This document shows, piece by piece, positions 16,151 through 24,968 of a DNA stretch of 64,000 nt (the first letter of the stretch is position 1; every line of letters starts with the position of its first letter). The position numbers were made by a program, and so were the translations under genes. The notes under the pieces were generated by a model, which saw nothing but the letters and a program-made list of their open reading frames with translations, had not been told where the DNA came from and did no database searches. This DNA comes from Streptomyces rubiginosohelvolus (GTDB lineage Bacteria; Actinomycetota; Actinomycetes; Streptomycetales; Streptomycetaceae), in the NCBI RefSeq assembly GCF_014649875.1, contig NZ_BMTW01000008.1, forward strand, positions 144,983-208,982. Reading direction: 5' to 3'.

Positions 16151-16187
16151 ACTCGCCGACCAGGTGCACAGCACCTGGTCGGCGAGT
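16151..16187 (-). terminator. Terminator with perfect 16-bp stem
   Basis: 16151-16166 pairs perfectly with 16172-16187 around a 5-nt loop. It follows the leftward XRE gene that ends at 16193 and keeps its transcript out of the DUF4253 gene. Confidence 0.85.
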
Positions 16188-16192
16188 TCGGT

Positions 16193-16486
16193 TCATTCGC
16201 CCGGGGCGCCCACGGTCTCGCCGGCGCCCGCCGCGTCCTCGGCGTCCGCCACGTCCTCGGCGCCCGCCGCGACCTCGGCCTCCTCCGCCTCCCAGCGGAG
16301 CAAGTCGCCCGGCTGACACGTGAGTACCTCGCAGAGGGCGGCCAGCGTCGAGAAGCGCACCGCCTTCGCGCGGCCGTTCTTGAGTACCGCCAGGTTGGCG
16401 GGGGTGATCCCCACGCGGTCCGCGAGTTCGCCCACGGACATCTTCCGCCGGGCCAGCATCACGTCGATGTCGACGACGATCGGCAT
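16193..16486 (-). CDS. Small XRE (YozG-like) transcriptional regulator
   Basis: 97 residues. The helix-turn-helix is VMLARRKMSVGELADRVGIT, then PANLAVLKNGRAKAVRFSTL and CEVLTCQPGDLLRW, the compact fold of YozG/HTH_26 proteins. An acidic Ala/Glu/Asp-rich tail of about 25 residues follows. Its ATG overlaps the stop of the DUF2975 gene by one base (TGATG). The pair is a classic membrane-protein/regulator unit in Gram-positives and probably autoregulates through the palindrome at 17013-17029. Confidence 0.88.
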   Translation of the reverse strand: MPIVVDIDVMLARRKMSVGELADRVGITPANLAVLKNGRAKAVRFSTLAALCEVLTCQPGDLLRWEAEEAEVAAGAEDVADAEDAAGAGETVGAPGE

Positions 16487-16977
16487 CAGATCACCTCGTC
16501 CAACTCGGCCTGCATCTCCGCCGCTTCGACGTCGCGGGCGACGGCCTGGGCGAGCAGCATCCGCAGCACGAGGACGATGAGCGCGACACCCAGGATCGCC
16601 AGGCCCACCCCGCCCATGATGACGGTGACGCCCGGGTCGTCCCGCTGGCCGGGGGCGTTCAGGGCCGTGACCGCGAACCATACGAGAGCGGCCGCGACGA
16701 TCGCGCCGATGATGGCGTTCACGTACCGGAAGGCGGCGTGGGAGAACACAGTGCCGCGCCGCACCATCGTCACCAGTCGCCAGACGCAGACCATGGCGAC
16801 CTGGGCCGTCCCGATGCCCAGGATCGTGATCACGCGCAGCGGGGTCAGCGGGAGCGAACCGTCCTCCGGGTCGTTCCCGCTGATCAGCGCCCACAGCATC
16901 AACGCCTGTACGAACACGGTGCCGGTGAGCACCACCACGAGCACGGCGCGCAGCGCCCGCACGGTCAGTTTTCCCAT
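16486..16977 (-). CDS. DUF2975 membrane protein
   Basis: 163 residues from the ATG at 16975-16977, with GAGGG 7 nt upstream; an in-frame ATG at 16995 is less favoured. Four TM helices are visible (ALRAVLVVVLTGTVFVQALM, ITILGIGTAQVAMVCVW, AIIGAIVAAALVWFAVTAL, and GVGLAILGVALIVLVLRMLL). DUF2975 proteins of unknown role are co-transcribed with a YozG-like XRE regulator across Gram-positives. Confidence 0.87.
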   Translation of the reverse strand: MGKLTVRALRAVLVVVLTGTVFVQALMLWALISGNDPEDGSLPLTPLRVITILGIGTAQVAMVCVWRLVTMVRRGTVFSHAAFRYVNAIIGAIVAAALVWFAVTALNAPGQRDDPGVTVIMGGVGLAILGVALIVLVLRMLLAQAVARDVEAAEMQAELDEVI

Positions 16978-17012
16978 GATCCAGCCCTCTTCCATCGACC
17001 CACGATGGGAAT

Positions 17013-17029
17013 CTATCGAATTTCGATAG
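17013..17029 (-). promoter_or_regulatory. Palindromic operator of the DUF2975/XRE operon
   Basis: CTATCGAATTTCGATAG is a perfect 8+1+8 palindrome located 36 bp upstream of the DUF2975 start. TATCGA-type palindromes in front of XRE/DUF2975 pairs fit autoregulation by the small XRE protein; this is inference from position and symmetry. Confidence 0.7.
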
Positions 17030-17071
17030 TCCAGGCAACGGTGGGCCGGAGAGCAGGGGCGGGATCTTCTT

Positions 17072-18577
17072 CTACTCCGGCGGCCCCGCCTGCCGCCCGC
17101 CCGTCCGGAGGAGTCGGTGGATCACGTCGGGGGGAAGTGCCGCGTTCGCCGCCGCGTGGTGGGCCAGCTCCTCGTCGTCGAGGAGTGCCGCCAGCCGGGG
17201 CTGCGGAAGATTCGGGTGGCGCGCCGCCGCGGCCCTCACGGCAGGGTCCGGGTCCCGGGTGAGCCGAGCCACGGTTGCCGGCCCGGTTTCGGGGGCGCGG
17301 GCGGCCAGGGCCCGGACTTCGGGGTCTTCGTGGTCGGCGAAAGCGGCCAGTCCGTCGGTGGGGAAGTTCGGCCGGGTGGTGAGGTGGCTGCGCTCGGGAC
17401 CGGTGTACTCGAGGAAACTGCGCAGCAGAAGTGATGCGGGGGCGTCCGGGTGGTTCTGTGCCAGCAGGACGCGTACGCCGAGGTCGTCGTCCGAGGCCAG
17501 GCGTGCGACGAGGTCCGGTGGCAGCAGGTGGTCGCAGGCCGCCCGCCGGCGCAGCAGCGGGTGGCGGGAGAGTGCGTCGCGCCGGACGGCACCGGGGTCC
17601 CGGGGCGCCTCCGGCGCAGGGAGGTAAACGAAGAAGTGGTCCATGGGGACCTGGTAGTCGATCCGGGCCCGTTCCTCCTCGCTCAGCGCGGGGTGGAGGG
17701 ACACGGCCAGCCGGACGTCAGGGTCGGGGTCCGACATGAGCGTGCGGCGCTCGGCGGGTCCGAGGTCTGTGCGTTGCGCGATCCGGGCCCGTACCTCCGG
17801 GTCCGGATCGGCAGCGAGGAGGACCACCGTGTCGGGAGGGAGCGTGGGGTTGACGGCGATCATCGCCTTGTCCTCCTCGCCCGCGGGCCGCGCGAGGACG
17901 CCCTCCACCACAGCCCGGGTGAGGGGGCGGTGGAGCAGTAGGTCGGTACGGGCGTGGCACGGCCGGTCAGGAAGCGTGCTCTCCACCCACGTCGGGTCCT
18001 CGCAGCGGACATGCCGCTCAGCCGCTTCCCGGACCCCGGCGTCGGGGTCGGCGAGAAGAGCGGCTCGGGTGTCCGGGGCCAGTGACCTCCACTCGCCGAC
18101 CCCCCAGTGCCGAACGTTCGCCACGGGATGGGTGGCCATCGACCGACGCAGCCCGGCGGAGATCTGCTGGTAGAAGGGGCCGCCCAGGAGCTCGTCCTCG
18201 TAGGTGCTGATCATGTGGACGACAGCCTCGTCGGGCAGCGGCCTGGGCCGGGCCGGGGCGGCAACCCGCGGCCCATCGGCCAAGTGGGCGCGGACGAACC
18301 ATGCGGGATCATCCACGAGCCGAACTCGCTGGGCCGGATCGGCATGGGGGTTGCGGGCGAAGAAGCTGCGGGTACGGGTGTCAGGGTGCTGGATCACGGC
18401 GTCGACGACGGCGTCGGGCAGGGCCCTGTCCCGGCACAGGACCATCCGTGCGGCGGGCGGAGCTTCCGCGAGCAGCCGCAGCAGCACGCTCTCCGGCACG
18501 GACGGGTTGAGCGCCAGCCCGGCGAGCCGGCGGGTGGAGAGATCGGCGTCGGCCCAGATCTGCTCAGGCGTAGCCAT
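17072..18577 (-). CDS. Leucine-rich-repeat-variant (LRV)/HEAT-like repeat protein
   Basis: 501 residues from the ATG at 18575-18577. The whole chain is built of 22-26-residue helical repeats with motifs such as LALNPSVPESVLLRLL, DPDPEVRARIAQRTDL, DPDPDVRLAVSLHPAL, SDDDLGVRVLLAQNHP and DPDPAVRAAAARHPNLP, typical of LRV/HEAT superhelices that bind proteins or nucleic acids. No catalytic domain, signal peptide or TM helix. The 530-residue upstream extension is rejected because it lacks a ribosome site. Function unknown. Confidence 0.82.
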   Translation of the reverse strand: MATPEQIWADADLSTRRLAGLALNPSVPESVLLRLLAEAPPAARMVLCRDRALPDAVVDAVIQHPDTRTRSFFARNPHADPAQRVRLVDDPAWFVRAHLADGPRVAAPARPRPLPDEAVVHMISTYEDELLGGPFYQQISAGLRRSMATHPVANVRHWGVGEWRSLAPDTRAALLADPDAGVREAAERHVRCEDPTWVESTLPDRPCHARTDLLLHRPLTRAVVEGVLARPAGEEDKAMIAVNPTLPPDTVVLLAADPDPEVRARIAQRTDLGPAERRTLMSDPDPDVRLAVSLHPALSEEERARIDYQVPMDHFFVYLPAPEAPRDPGAVRRDALSRHPLLRRRAACDHLLPPDLVARLASDDDLGVRVLLAQNHPDAPASLLLRSFLEYTGPERSHLTTRPNFPTDGLAAFADHEDPEVRALAARAPETGPATVARLTRDPDPAVRAAAARHPNLPQPRLAALLDDEELAHHAAANAALPPDVIHRLLRTGGRQAGPPE

Positions 18578-18733
18578 GCCTGCCACCCCCAAGGTGTCGC
18601 CCCGCCCGTCGTGAGGACATGATCCACGACTCTGTCGGCCTGGCACAGCCGCGAGGCCGACCACCCCGGACTGTCCGGCAACTGATCCTTCCGTCCACTC
18701 GTCCTACGGGGCAGGCCGAGTGGACGGAAAGAC

Positions 18734-19720
18734 ATGGTGGAACGGGCGGGCAGCGGTGCGGTGGCGGCGGAGACGTCGGTGGTGCCTGGTGTGGGGAAGC
18801 GGCGGCGGGGGTGGGTGATCGCCGGGGTCGCGGTCGTTCTGGGCGGGGTGCTGGGGTTCCATCGGCTTGTTCCCAACTGGCCCGGGCGGGTGGGGAGTCT
18901 GATCGAGTCCTTTCTGCCCTGGGGCGGCGTCCTCGTCGTCGTACTGCTGGTCGTCGCCCTCGTGCGGCGGTCCGCCGTCGCCCTCGTCGCTCTGCTCCTG
19001 CCGGTGGGCGTGTGGGTGGACACCTTCGGCGGGCTGCTCCTGCCGAGTGAGGAGGGCGGCGGGCGGGAGCTCGTCGTCGTGCAGCACAACGTCAGCGACG
19101 AGAACCGGGATCCCGCCGGAACCGCCCGGGCGCTGGCCGAGTCCGGGGCCGATCTCGTTGCGCTGGAGGAGCTCGTGGATCCACAGCTGGCCGCGTACGA
19201 GAAGGCTCTCGCCGCCGACTATCCCCATCACGTCGTCCGGGGCACCGTCGGGCTCTGGTCCAAGCATCCGCTCAGCGGCGAGCAGGTGGTGGACATCAGG
19301 CCCCGGAGTATCGAGGAGGGGTGGAGTCGCGGCGTGCGTGCCGTGGTCCGCTCTCCGTACGGGGATGTCGCCGCGTACGTCGCCCATCTGCCCTCCGTCC
19401 GGGTGGGGGTGGGCGGGCTGGCCTCTCAGCGGCGGGACGAGAGCGCCGCGTTGCTGGGACGCGCCATCGCGGGTGAGAGCGTCGAGCCGGTGATTCTGCT
19501 CGGGGATCTCAACGGTGCCGTGGAAGATCGGGGGTTGAGGCCTCTCACCTCACAACTTGCCTTCGCTGAGAGCGGGTTTGCCTTCAGCTTCCCCGCCGCC
19601 TTCCCGTTGGCCCGGATCGATCAGGTCATGGCCCGCTCCGCCACCGTGGGTCACATCCGCACCCTGGCCGCCACCGGCAGCGACCATCTGCCCGTCGTCG
19701 CCCGCGTCGCCCTGGAGTAA
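18734..19720 (+). CDS. Membrane-anchored endonuclease/exonuclease/phosphatase family protein
   Basis: 328 residues. Three hydrophobic helices lie in the first 115 residues (VIAGVAVVLGGVLGFH, LPWGGVLVVVLLVVALV, AVALVALLLPVGVWV), then an EEP domain: VVQHNVSDEN, LVALEEL, VILLGDLNGAVEDRGL, ARIDQVMAR and a final SDHLPVVARVALE. The Asn, Glu, Asp/Asn and His metal and catalytic residues are all present. The domain probably faces outside. Substrates may be nucleic acid, lipid or inositol phosphates. Its 3' end is overlapped antisense by the next gene. Confidence 0.85.
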   Translation: MVERAGSGAVAAETSVVPGVGKRRRGWVIAGVAVVLGGVLGFHRLVPNWPGRVGSLIESFLPWGGVLVVVLLVVALVRRSAVALVALLLPVGVWVDTFGGLLLPSEEGGGRELVVVQHNVSDENRDPAGTARALAESGADLVALEELVDPQLAAYEKALAADYPHHVVRGTVGLWSKHPLSGEQVVDIRPRSIEEGWSRGVRAVVRSPYGDVAAYVAHLPSVRVGVGGLASQRRDESAALLGRAIAGESVEPVILLGDLNGAVEDRGLRPLTSQLAFAESGFAFSFPAAFPLARIDQVMARSATVGHIRTLAATGSDHLPVVARVALE

Positions 19721-20857
19721 GTCGCCCTGGAGTGAGTCGCCCCGGGGTGCGGGGCCCGCCCGCAGCGCGTCCGCCTTCCGTACGGCCGCCACGCGCTGCC
19801 GCCAGGTCATGTCCTCGGGAAACTCGTACGTGTCCGTGTCGACCATCCAGCTCGCGTACGCCGTCGCCCTGCGGCAGTCCGCGCACTCCGGCTCGTCGCC
19901 CAGCGGGCGGAAGACATGCTCCTCCCCCGGGCCCGCGCACGCGATCAGCTCCCTGGTCGGGGGCGGCGGCGGGGGAACCGGCAGCGGGTTCACCGGGATC
20001 ACCGGGCTTTTCTGGATCAGGCGATGGCGTAGGAAGCCGACCGCCGAGCGCACCCCGCCTTCCGGCGGGTCGGCCAGGAGCGCCTGGCGCAGGTCCCCTT
20101 CCGGCAGGCCGCCCTCCAGCCACTTCACGGCCTCCACCGCCAGCACGCGGGCCTCCCGGACGCCCAGCAGCAGGTCGCGGCGCGTGTGGCGCAGGGACAG
20201 CAGCAGGCGTTCTGCCTTGGCCAGTTGGCTGGTGGGGTGTGGGGGCGGGGCCGGTGCCGACCCTGTCGCCTGTTCGGGGCTCGGCGCTGCCTCGGCCGGG
20301 GCTCCCGCCGTTTCGGGGTCCGGGGCCGCCCCCACCACCTCCGGGTCCGAGTCCGCGCCCAGGTTCGCTACCCGCCCGCGCTCCCGCCCCCGCCCCGCTT
20401 CGGCGGGTGGGTGGGGAGTGGTCTTATCACTGTGGTCTTCCTCGGGTTGATAGCCACCGACCGACCGAGGAGTCGGTTCACCGACGGTCGGATACCGCAC
20501 ACCCGGAGAGCGCCCCGCGTCCGGCTCCAGCCTCGCCCAGACCGTCCTGGCCTCCGCGCCTGTCAGCGGTGTGTTCGTGAACAGCTGGGCTGTCTTCCAG
20601 AGCCCGTCCTCGCGCTGGGTTCGCCACTCATGGACGTAACCGTGTTCCACCAACTGCTTCTTGGCCTGCTGGTACGGGCGGCCCTTCATGTCCAGCTTTC
20701 GCGCCAGTTCGCCGAGCGGGCGGTCCGTGGCGGAGTCGGGGAGGCCCTGGACGTACAGGATGAGGATCTTGGCGTTGCTGTTGATCCGCCGGTCGCGTAC
20801 GACCGTGTGCGGGGCTTTCGTCCAGCCCGAGGAGGGCGCGATAACATGGCGCAGCAT
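19550..20857 (-). CDS. Winged-helix DNA-binding protein with Cys/His motif
   Basis: 435 residues from the ATG at 20855-20857. Residues 10-95 form a winged helix (INSNAKILILYVQGLPDSAT, LGELARKLDMKGRPYQQAKK, YVHEWRTQREDGLWKTAQLF). A long Pro/Ala-rich linker follows, then a helical segment, and a putative zinc site CAGPGEEHVFRPLGD with ECADC. Such proteins are common single-copy Streptomyces regulators of unknown targets. The last 57 codons run antisense through the end of the preceding gene and are Gly-rich and repetitive (SLQGDLLQGD), so the ancestral stop may have been lost. Confidence 0.7.
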   Translation of the reverse strand: MLRHVIAPSSGWTKAPHTVVRDRRINSNAKILILYVQGLPDSATDRPLGELARKLDMKGRPYQQAKKQLVEHGYVHEWRTQREDGLWKTAQLFTNTPLTGAEARTVWARLEPDAGRSPGVRYPTVGEPTPRSVGGYQPEEDHSDKTTPHPPAEAGRGRERGRVANLGADSDPEVVGAAPDPETAGAPAEAAPSPEQATGSAPAPPPHPTSQLAKAERLLLSLRHTRRDLLLGVREARVLAVEAVKWLEGGLPEGDLRQALLADPPEGGVRSAVGFLRHRLIQKSPVIPVNPLPVPPPPPPTRELIACAGPGEEHVFRPLGDEPECADCRRATAYASWMVDTDTYEFPEDMTWRQRVAAVRKADALRAGPAPRGDSLQGDLLQGDAGDDGQMVAAGGGQGADVTHGGGAGHDLIDPGQREGGGEAEGKPALSEGKL

Positions 20858-21049
20858 TTCTGGTGGGTCCGATCCACTGGGGGTGTAGGCCCTCGGGTGG
20901 TGTTCGCGCACCTCCGGGGGCCGCCCTTTGCGCGCGAGCGCGCACTGAGCGTGATGACCCCGTCACCGTATCTCATCGTTCTGACGCATCACCAGATCGA
21001 AGATCCGTTCGCCGAACCACCCCCGCGTCGGCGTCCGTAGCATTCCCCC

Positions 21050-21601
21050 ATGATTGCTCTGGTCGTCACCATCGCCCTGGCCTTCGTCGGGTACGTCGCG
21101 GCCTACCTCAACGGGCTGCGGCTCGCCCAGCGCAGCGAGCGGCTCGCGCGGGTGAACCGGCAACTCAGCGACTTCTACGGGCCGTTGTTCGCCATCACCG
21201 CCGCCAACAGCCGCGCCTTCGAAGCCTTCGCCCAGCGCAACGTCCGGCCCGACGGACGCTCACCCTTCGAACACGAGGATCCACCCACCGAGGAGGAACT
21301 CGCCGAGTGGCGGCTGTGGGTGACGACCGTCTTCCTGCCGAATATCCGCACCATGCGCGACCTCGTGGTCACGCACGCCGATCTGCTGCGCGAATCCGCG
21401 ATGCCGCCGATCCTGCTCAAGTTGTGCGCCCACGTGTCCGGTTACGAGATCACGGCCGCCCGATGGGCGCAGGGGCGGTTCGACCAGCACCTGTCCGTCG
21501 TGCCGTTCCCGAGCCAGGAACTCGCCGACTACGCGCGGGAGGGGTTCACCGCACTCAAGGCGGCGCAGGGCCGGTTGTTGGGGCGGTGGCCTGCGCCCTG
21601 A
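21050..21601 (+). CDS. Hypothetical membrane-anchored protein
   Basis: 183 residues. One N-terminal TM helix (MIALVVTIALAFVGYVAAYL) is followed by a helical cytosolic part rich in Arg/Glu: RLAQRSERLARVNRQLSDFY, then LWVTTVFLPNIRTMRDLVVT and VSGYEITAARWAQGRFDQHL. No known domain is recognised. TAGCAT at 21038-21043 sits 6 nt before the ATG with no ribosome site, which suggests a leaderless mRNA. Divergent from the winged-helix gene. Confidence 0.65.
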   Translation: MIALVVTIALAFVGYVAAYLNGLRLAQRSERLARVNRQLSDFYGPLFAITAANSRAFEAFAQRNVRPDGRSPFEHEDPPTEEELAEWRLWVTTVFLPNIRTMRDLVVTHADLLRESAMPPILLKLCAHVSGYEITAARWAQGRFDQHLSVVPFPSQELADYAREGFTALKAAQGRLLGRWPAP

Positions 21602-21730
21602 GGCCCTCCACGGCTTGTACACGCTCTCATCACAATTCCGCTTCGCTTCCCGTATGCCTCTGATGTGCACCCGTACGCACTGCGAGCATCGGCTGCTCCA
21701 CCGCACCTAGTTCGGCCTTGGGGGCAACAC

Positions 21731-22207
21731 ATGGAGATGAGGAAGCGGTCACGGCGGTCAATGCGCGGAGCCCTCCGGATGCGCGTATCGGTGGGGGCGG
21801 GCGCGCTGGCTCTCATCCTGACGGGCTGCGGGGGTGACGGCGACGCTGCGGACGGCCAGGGCGGGAAGGGCACCGTCGAACGGACGCTGGCGCTCATGGA
21901 CGACCAGCAGAGCGTGGACGCGGGCGACAGCATGGACGTGGACGTCCTCGACAACGACTCCATCACCCTGGAGAGCAACGACCGGGCGGGGCTGCTCGAC
22001 GCCTACGACCCCGCCGAACTGACCCTGACCATCGAGGCCGAACCCGGCCACGGTTCCGCGTCGGTGTCCGGGGCCACGGTGACGTACACCGCCAGGGACG
22101 GGTACGCCGGCGAGGACGAGCTGACCTACGAGGTCCGCGTGAAGGGCACCGAGGTTCCCGCCGCCACGGCCGTCGTACGGATCACTGTCACCGCGCCCGC
22201 ATCCTGA
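21731..22207 (+). CDS. Lipoprotein with Ig-like (cadherin/Big_9-type) domain
   Basis: 158 residues. Basic N-terminus, hydrophobic core and lipobox LTGC at residues 31-34 (ALALILTGCGG) mark a lipoprotein anchored outside the membrane. The mature part has VDAGDSMDVDVLDNDSITLE and VSGATVTYTARDGYAGEDELTYEVRV, the bacterial Ig/cadherin-like 'VTYTPxxGYxGxDxFTY' repeat used in adhesion or calcium binding. The start at 21731 has a G-rich region upstream; the in-frame ATG at 21779 would also keep the signal peptide. Confidence 0.8.
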   Translation: MEMRKRSRRSMRGALRMRVSVGAGALALILTGCGGDGDAADGQGGKGTVERTLALMDDQQSVDAGDSMDVDVLDNDSITLESNDRAGLLDAYDPAELTLTIEAEPGHGSASVSGATVTYTARDGYAGEDELTYEVRVKGTEVPAATAVVRITVTAPAS

Positions 22208-22253
22208 CCGGGAGACGCGACGCCGTACGGGGCGGGCCGGCCGTCGGGGCCCG

Positions 22254-23681
22254 TCACGCCGACTTCTCCGGCTCCCGTCGGCCGCCGCGCCGGCGCCGGG
22301 CGGTCAGCGCCAGGTGCGTCACCAGGCCCAGGACCAGGCCCCAGCACGCGGAGCCGACGCCGCCGAGGGTGACGCCCGAGGCCGTGGTGAGGAAGGTGGC
22401 CACCGCCGCGTCGCGGCCCTGTTCGTCCGCCACCGCCTGGGCGAGGCTCGTGGAGAACGTGGCGAGCAGGGCCACCCCCGCGACCACGGCGATGAGTTCG
22501 GGAGGCAGTGCCGTGAACAGCCCCACGAGCGCGGCCCCGCAGACGCCCGCCAGCAGATAGAAGACGCCGCACGCCACACCGGCCACATAGCGGCGTCGCG
22601 GGTCGCGGTGAGCCTCTTCGCCGGTGCTGATGGCGGCGGTGATCGCCGCCAGGTTGACGGCGTGGCCGCCCAGCGGCGCGAGCGCCGTGGAGGCGAGCCC
22701 GGTGGCCGTGATCAGCACCCGGTCGTCCGGGCGGTAGCCGCAGGCCGCCAGTACGGCGAGGCCGGGGGCGTTCTGCGAGGCCATCGTCACCACGGCGAGC
22801 GGCACGGCCAGGCCCACCAGTGCCGAACCGGTGAACTCCGGTGCCGTGAGGACGGGAAGGGTCAGCCCGATGTCCACGGACGAGGCGTCGATGCCCGGGA
22901 CGACGGCGGTGACGAGCACGGCCGCGAGCAGGGCCCAGGCCACCGCGTATCTCGGTGACCGCTGTTTGACGGCCAGGTACGTGGCGAGCGAGACCAGCAC
23001 CGCGACCGGCGCGCCGTCCAGCGCCGAGAACAGGCCGACGCCGAAGGAGAACAGCACACCCGCCAGCATGGCCGCCACGATGCCGGGCGGTACGCGGCGC
23101 ATGACCTTCCCGAAGACGCCCGTCAGGCCGACCAGCGCCATGAGGAGACCGCTGACCAGGAAGGCGCCGACCGCCTCGGGGTACGAGTAGTCCCCGAGGC
23201 TGCCGACGAGGACCGCGGCGCCCGGTGTCGAGAACGCGGTGATCACCGGGATCCGGGCCCACCAGCTGAGCACGGCACACGTGACGCCGCTGCCCACGCA
23301 CGCCGCCCACACCCATGACGCGGTCTGCTCATCGGTGAGGTGACCGGCGGACGCTGCCGCCAGGACCACGAGGAGGGGGCCGGAGCACGAGACCACGACG
23401 GTGATCAGGCCCGCGAGGACGGCGGAGAGCGAGGCGTCCGCCAGGAGCCCGCGCCGCTCGGAGGGCCCTCGTGGATCGGAGGGCGCGCGCCGAGCCGAGG
23501 ACCCGGGCTGCTCGGAGGGCGTGCGCCGTCCGGAAGACCCAGGCTGCCCGGAGGGCGTGCGCTGCCCGGAGGGACCGGGCTCCCCGGAAAGCCCGTGCCG
23601 CTCGAAAGGCGTGCGCCCTTCGTCCGTCGGCCCGGGCGCCTCGTCCGCGTCGTTCTCGGCGCCCTGTTCGGCCGTGGCCAT
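22254..23681 (-). CDS. benE: BenE-family (benzoate/H+ symporter-like) permease
   Basis: 475 residues. After an unusual cytosolic N-terminus of about 75 residues with repeated SGQPGSSGRRTPSEQPGSS-like units, there are 11-12 TM helices with BenE features: VSCSGPLLVVLAAASAGHL, ITAFSTPGAAVL, VTMASQNAPGLAVLAACGYR and the GGHAVNLAAITAAI loop. BenE relatives import benzoate or related aromatic acids by proton symport. It is the last of five leftward genes, 50 bp after the aminotransferase, so it may move the substrate or product of that pathway. Confidence 0.85.
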   Translation of the reverse strand: MATAEQGAENDADEAPGPTDEGRTPFERHGLSGEPGPSGQRTPSGQPGSSGRRTPSEQPGSSARRAPSDPRGPSERRGLLADASLSAVLAGLITVVVSCSGPLLVVLAAASAGHLTDEQTASWVWAACVGSGVTCAVLSWWARIPVITAFSTPGAAVLVGSLGDYSYPEAVGAFLVSGLLMALVGLTGVFGKVMRRVPPGIVAAMLAGVLFSFGVGLFSALDGAPVAVLVSLATYLAVKQRSPRYAVAWALLAAVLVTAVVPGIDASSVDIGLTLPVLTAPEFTGSALVGLAVPLAVVTMASQNAPGLAVLAACGYRPDDRVLITATGLASTALAPLGGHAVNLAAITAAISTGEEAHRDPRRRYVAGVACGVFYLLAGVCGAALVGLFTALPPELIAVVAGVALLATFSTSLAQAVADEQGRDAAVATFLTTASGVTLGGVGSACWGLVLGLVTHLALTARRRRGGRREPEKSA

Positions 23682-23731
23682 CGTGTCCCTTCCCCCTCGC
23701 CCGTAACTCCCGCTGCTGCTCCGCTACTCCC

Positions 23732-24883
23732 CTACTCCGCCCGCTGTGCCACCGAGGCCAGCCGCGTCACCCCCTCGGCGAACTCCTCGTCGCTCAGGGC
23801 CTGGAACGGCAGCCGGAGGAACACCGTTCCGGACGGTGGCGCCGAGTCCGTCGGGTAGAACGCCGAGCCGCGGGTGAGGGCGACGCCCTCGGCGGCCGCC
23901 GCCGCGAGGAACTTCTCCTCCGTGGTCCCTACCGGAAGGTGCACGCTGATGTAGTAGCCGCCCTCGGGCACGCACAGTGCGGCCTCGCCGAGCGCCTTCC
24001 GCACCGCCTCGACCGCCGTGTCGTGCCGCGGCCGCAGCAGTTTCCTGACCTCGTCGATGTTGCGCCGGACCAGACCGCTCGCGAAGGCCCGGGCGGCGAC
24101 CACCTGGAGCAGGGGGGCCGGCGAGAGGTACGTGCTCTCCGCGAGCGCCGCCAGGGCGCCCGGCGTACCGGGCGGGCCGATCACATAGCCGACGCGCAGT
24201 CCCGGGCTGAGGATCTTGCTCAGCGAGCCGATGGTCAGCACCCGGGCGCCCTCGACGGATGCCGCGAGCTCGCCGAGAAGCGTGGGGGCCGTGCCCGCGA
24301 AGCGGAGTTCCCGGTACGGAATGTCCTCCAGGATCGTGAAGCCGAACTCGGCCGACAGGCGGACGAGTTCGCGCCGCTTCTCCTCGCTCGTCGTGACCCC
24401 GCCGGGGTTCTGGAAGTCCGGGATCAGATAGACGAACGCGGGTACCTCCGTACGCAGGCGCTCCCGCAGGACGTCAAGGTCGAGGCCGTCCCCCCGCAGG
24501 GGTATCCCGGAGACCTGCGCCCCGTGCCGCTCGAAGATCTGGACGGCACGGTCGTACGTCGGCGCCTCCGCGAGCACCTTCTTGCGGGGCGCGTCCTTGA
24601 GGAGATGCGCGGCGAGCAGGTCGAGGGCCTGGAGGGAGCCGTTGGTGACGAAGATCCGGTCGGGATCGACCGAGTGGAACGCACCGAGCTGGTCCCGGAG
24701 TTCGCGGTCTCCGGTGTGGCGGCCGATGGGCGCGTACTGGAAGACGCGGTCCGGTTCGGCGGAGAGGACCGACCCGGTCAGCTCGGCGATGTCGGCGGAC
24801 GGGATCGCTTCGAGCGGAGGGATCCCCCGCGAGAAGTGGACGGTCGGAGAGGTCACAGCGTCCTTGGGGTTCGGGGAAGTCAC
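23732..24883 (-). CDS. PLP-dependent aminotransferase (fold type I, MocR/LysN-like, no HTH)
   Basis: 383 residues from the GTG at 24881-24883, with AGGAG 6 nt upstream. Class I/II features: YAPIGRHTGDRELRDQLG, VTNGSLQALDLLAAHLL, LIPDFQNPGGVT, EDIPYRELRF and the PLP lysine in TIGSLSKILSPGLRVGY. The family includes 2-aminoadipate and aromatic/branched transaminases. It lacks the GntR-type domain of MocR regulators. It is fourth in the operon after the alpha-hydroxy-acid oxidase, which would supply a 2-oxo acid for it to aminate, or the reverse. Confidence 0.88.
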   Translation of the reverse strand: MTSPNPKDAVTSPTVHFSRGIPPLEAIPSADIAELTGSVLSAEPDRVFQYAPIGRHTGDRELRDQLGAFHSVDPDRIFVTNGSLQALDLLAAHLLKDAPRKKVLAEAPTYDRAVQIFERHGAQVSGIPLRGDGLDLDVLRERLRTEVPAFVYLIPDFQNPGGVTTSEEKRRELVRLSAEFGFTILEDIPYRELRFAGTAPTLLGELAASVEGARVLTIGSLSKILSPGLRVGYVIGPPGTPGALAALAESTYLSPAPLLQVVAARAFASGLVRRNIDEVRKLLRPRHDTAVEAVRKALGEAALCVPEGGYYISVHLPVGTTEEKFLAAAAAEGVALTRGSAFYPTDSAPPSGTVFLRLPFQALSDEEFAEGVTRLASVAQRAE

Positions 24884-24968
24884 AGAGGTCTCCTGAAGAA
24901 GGAACCGAGGGGAGGGAACGGGAGCGCGGAGAGCGAGGGCGAGGGAAGCGGGCAGGGCTTCCGGTGGC

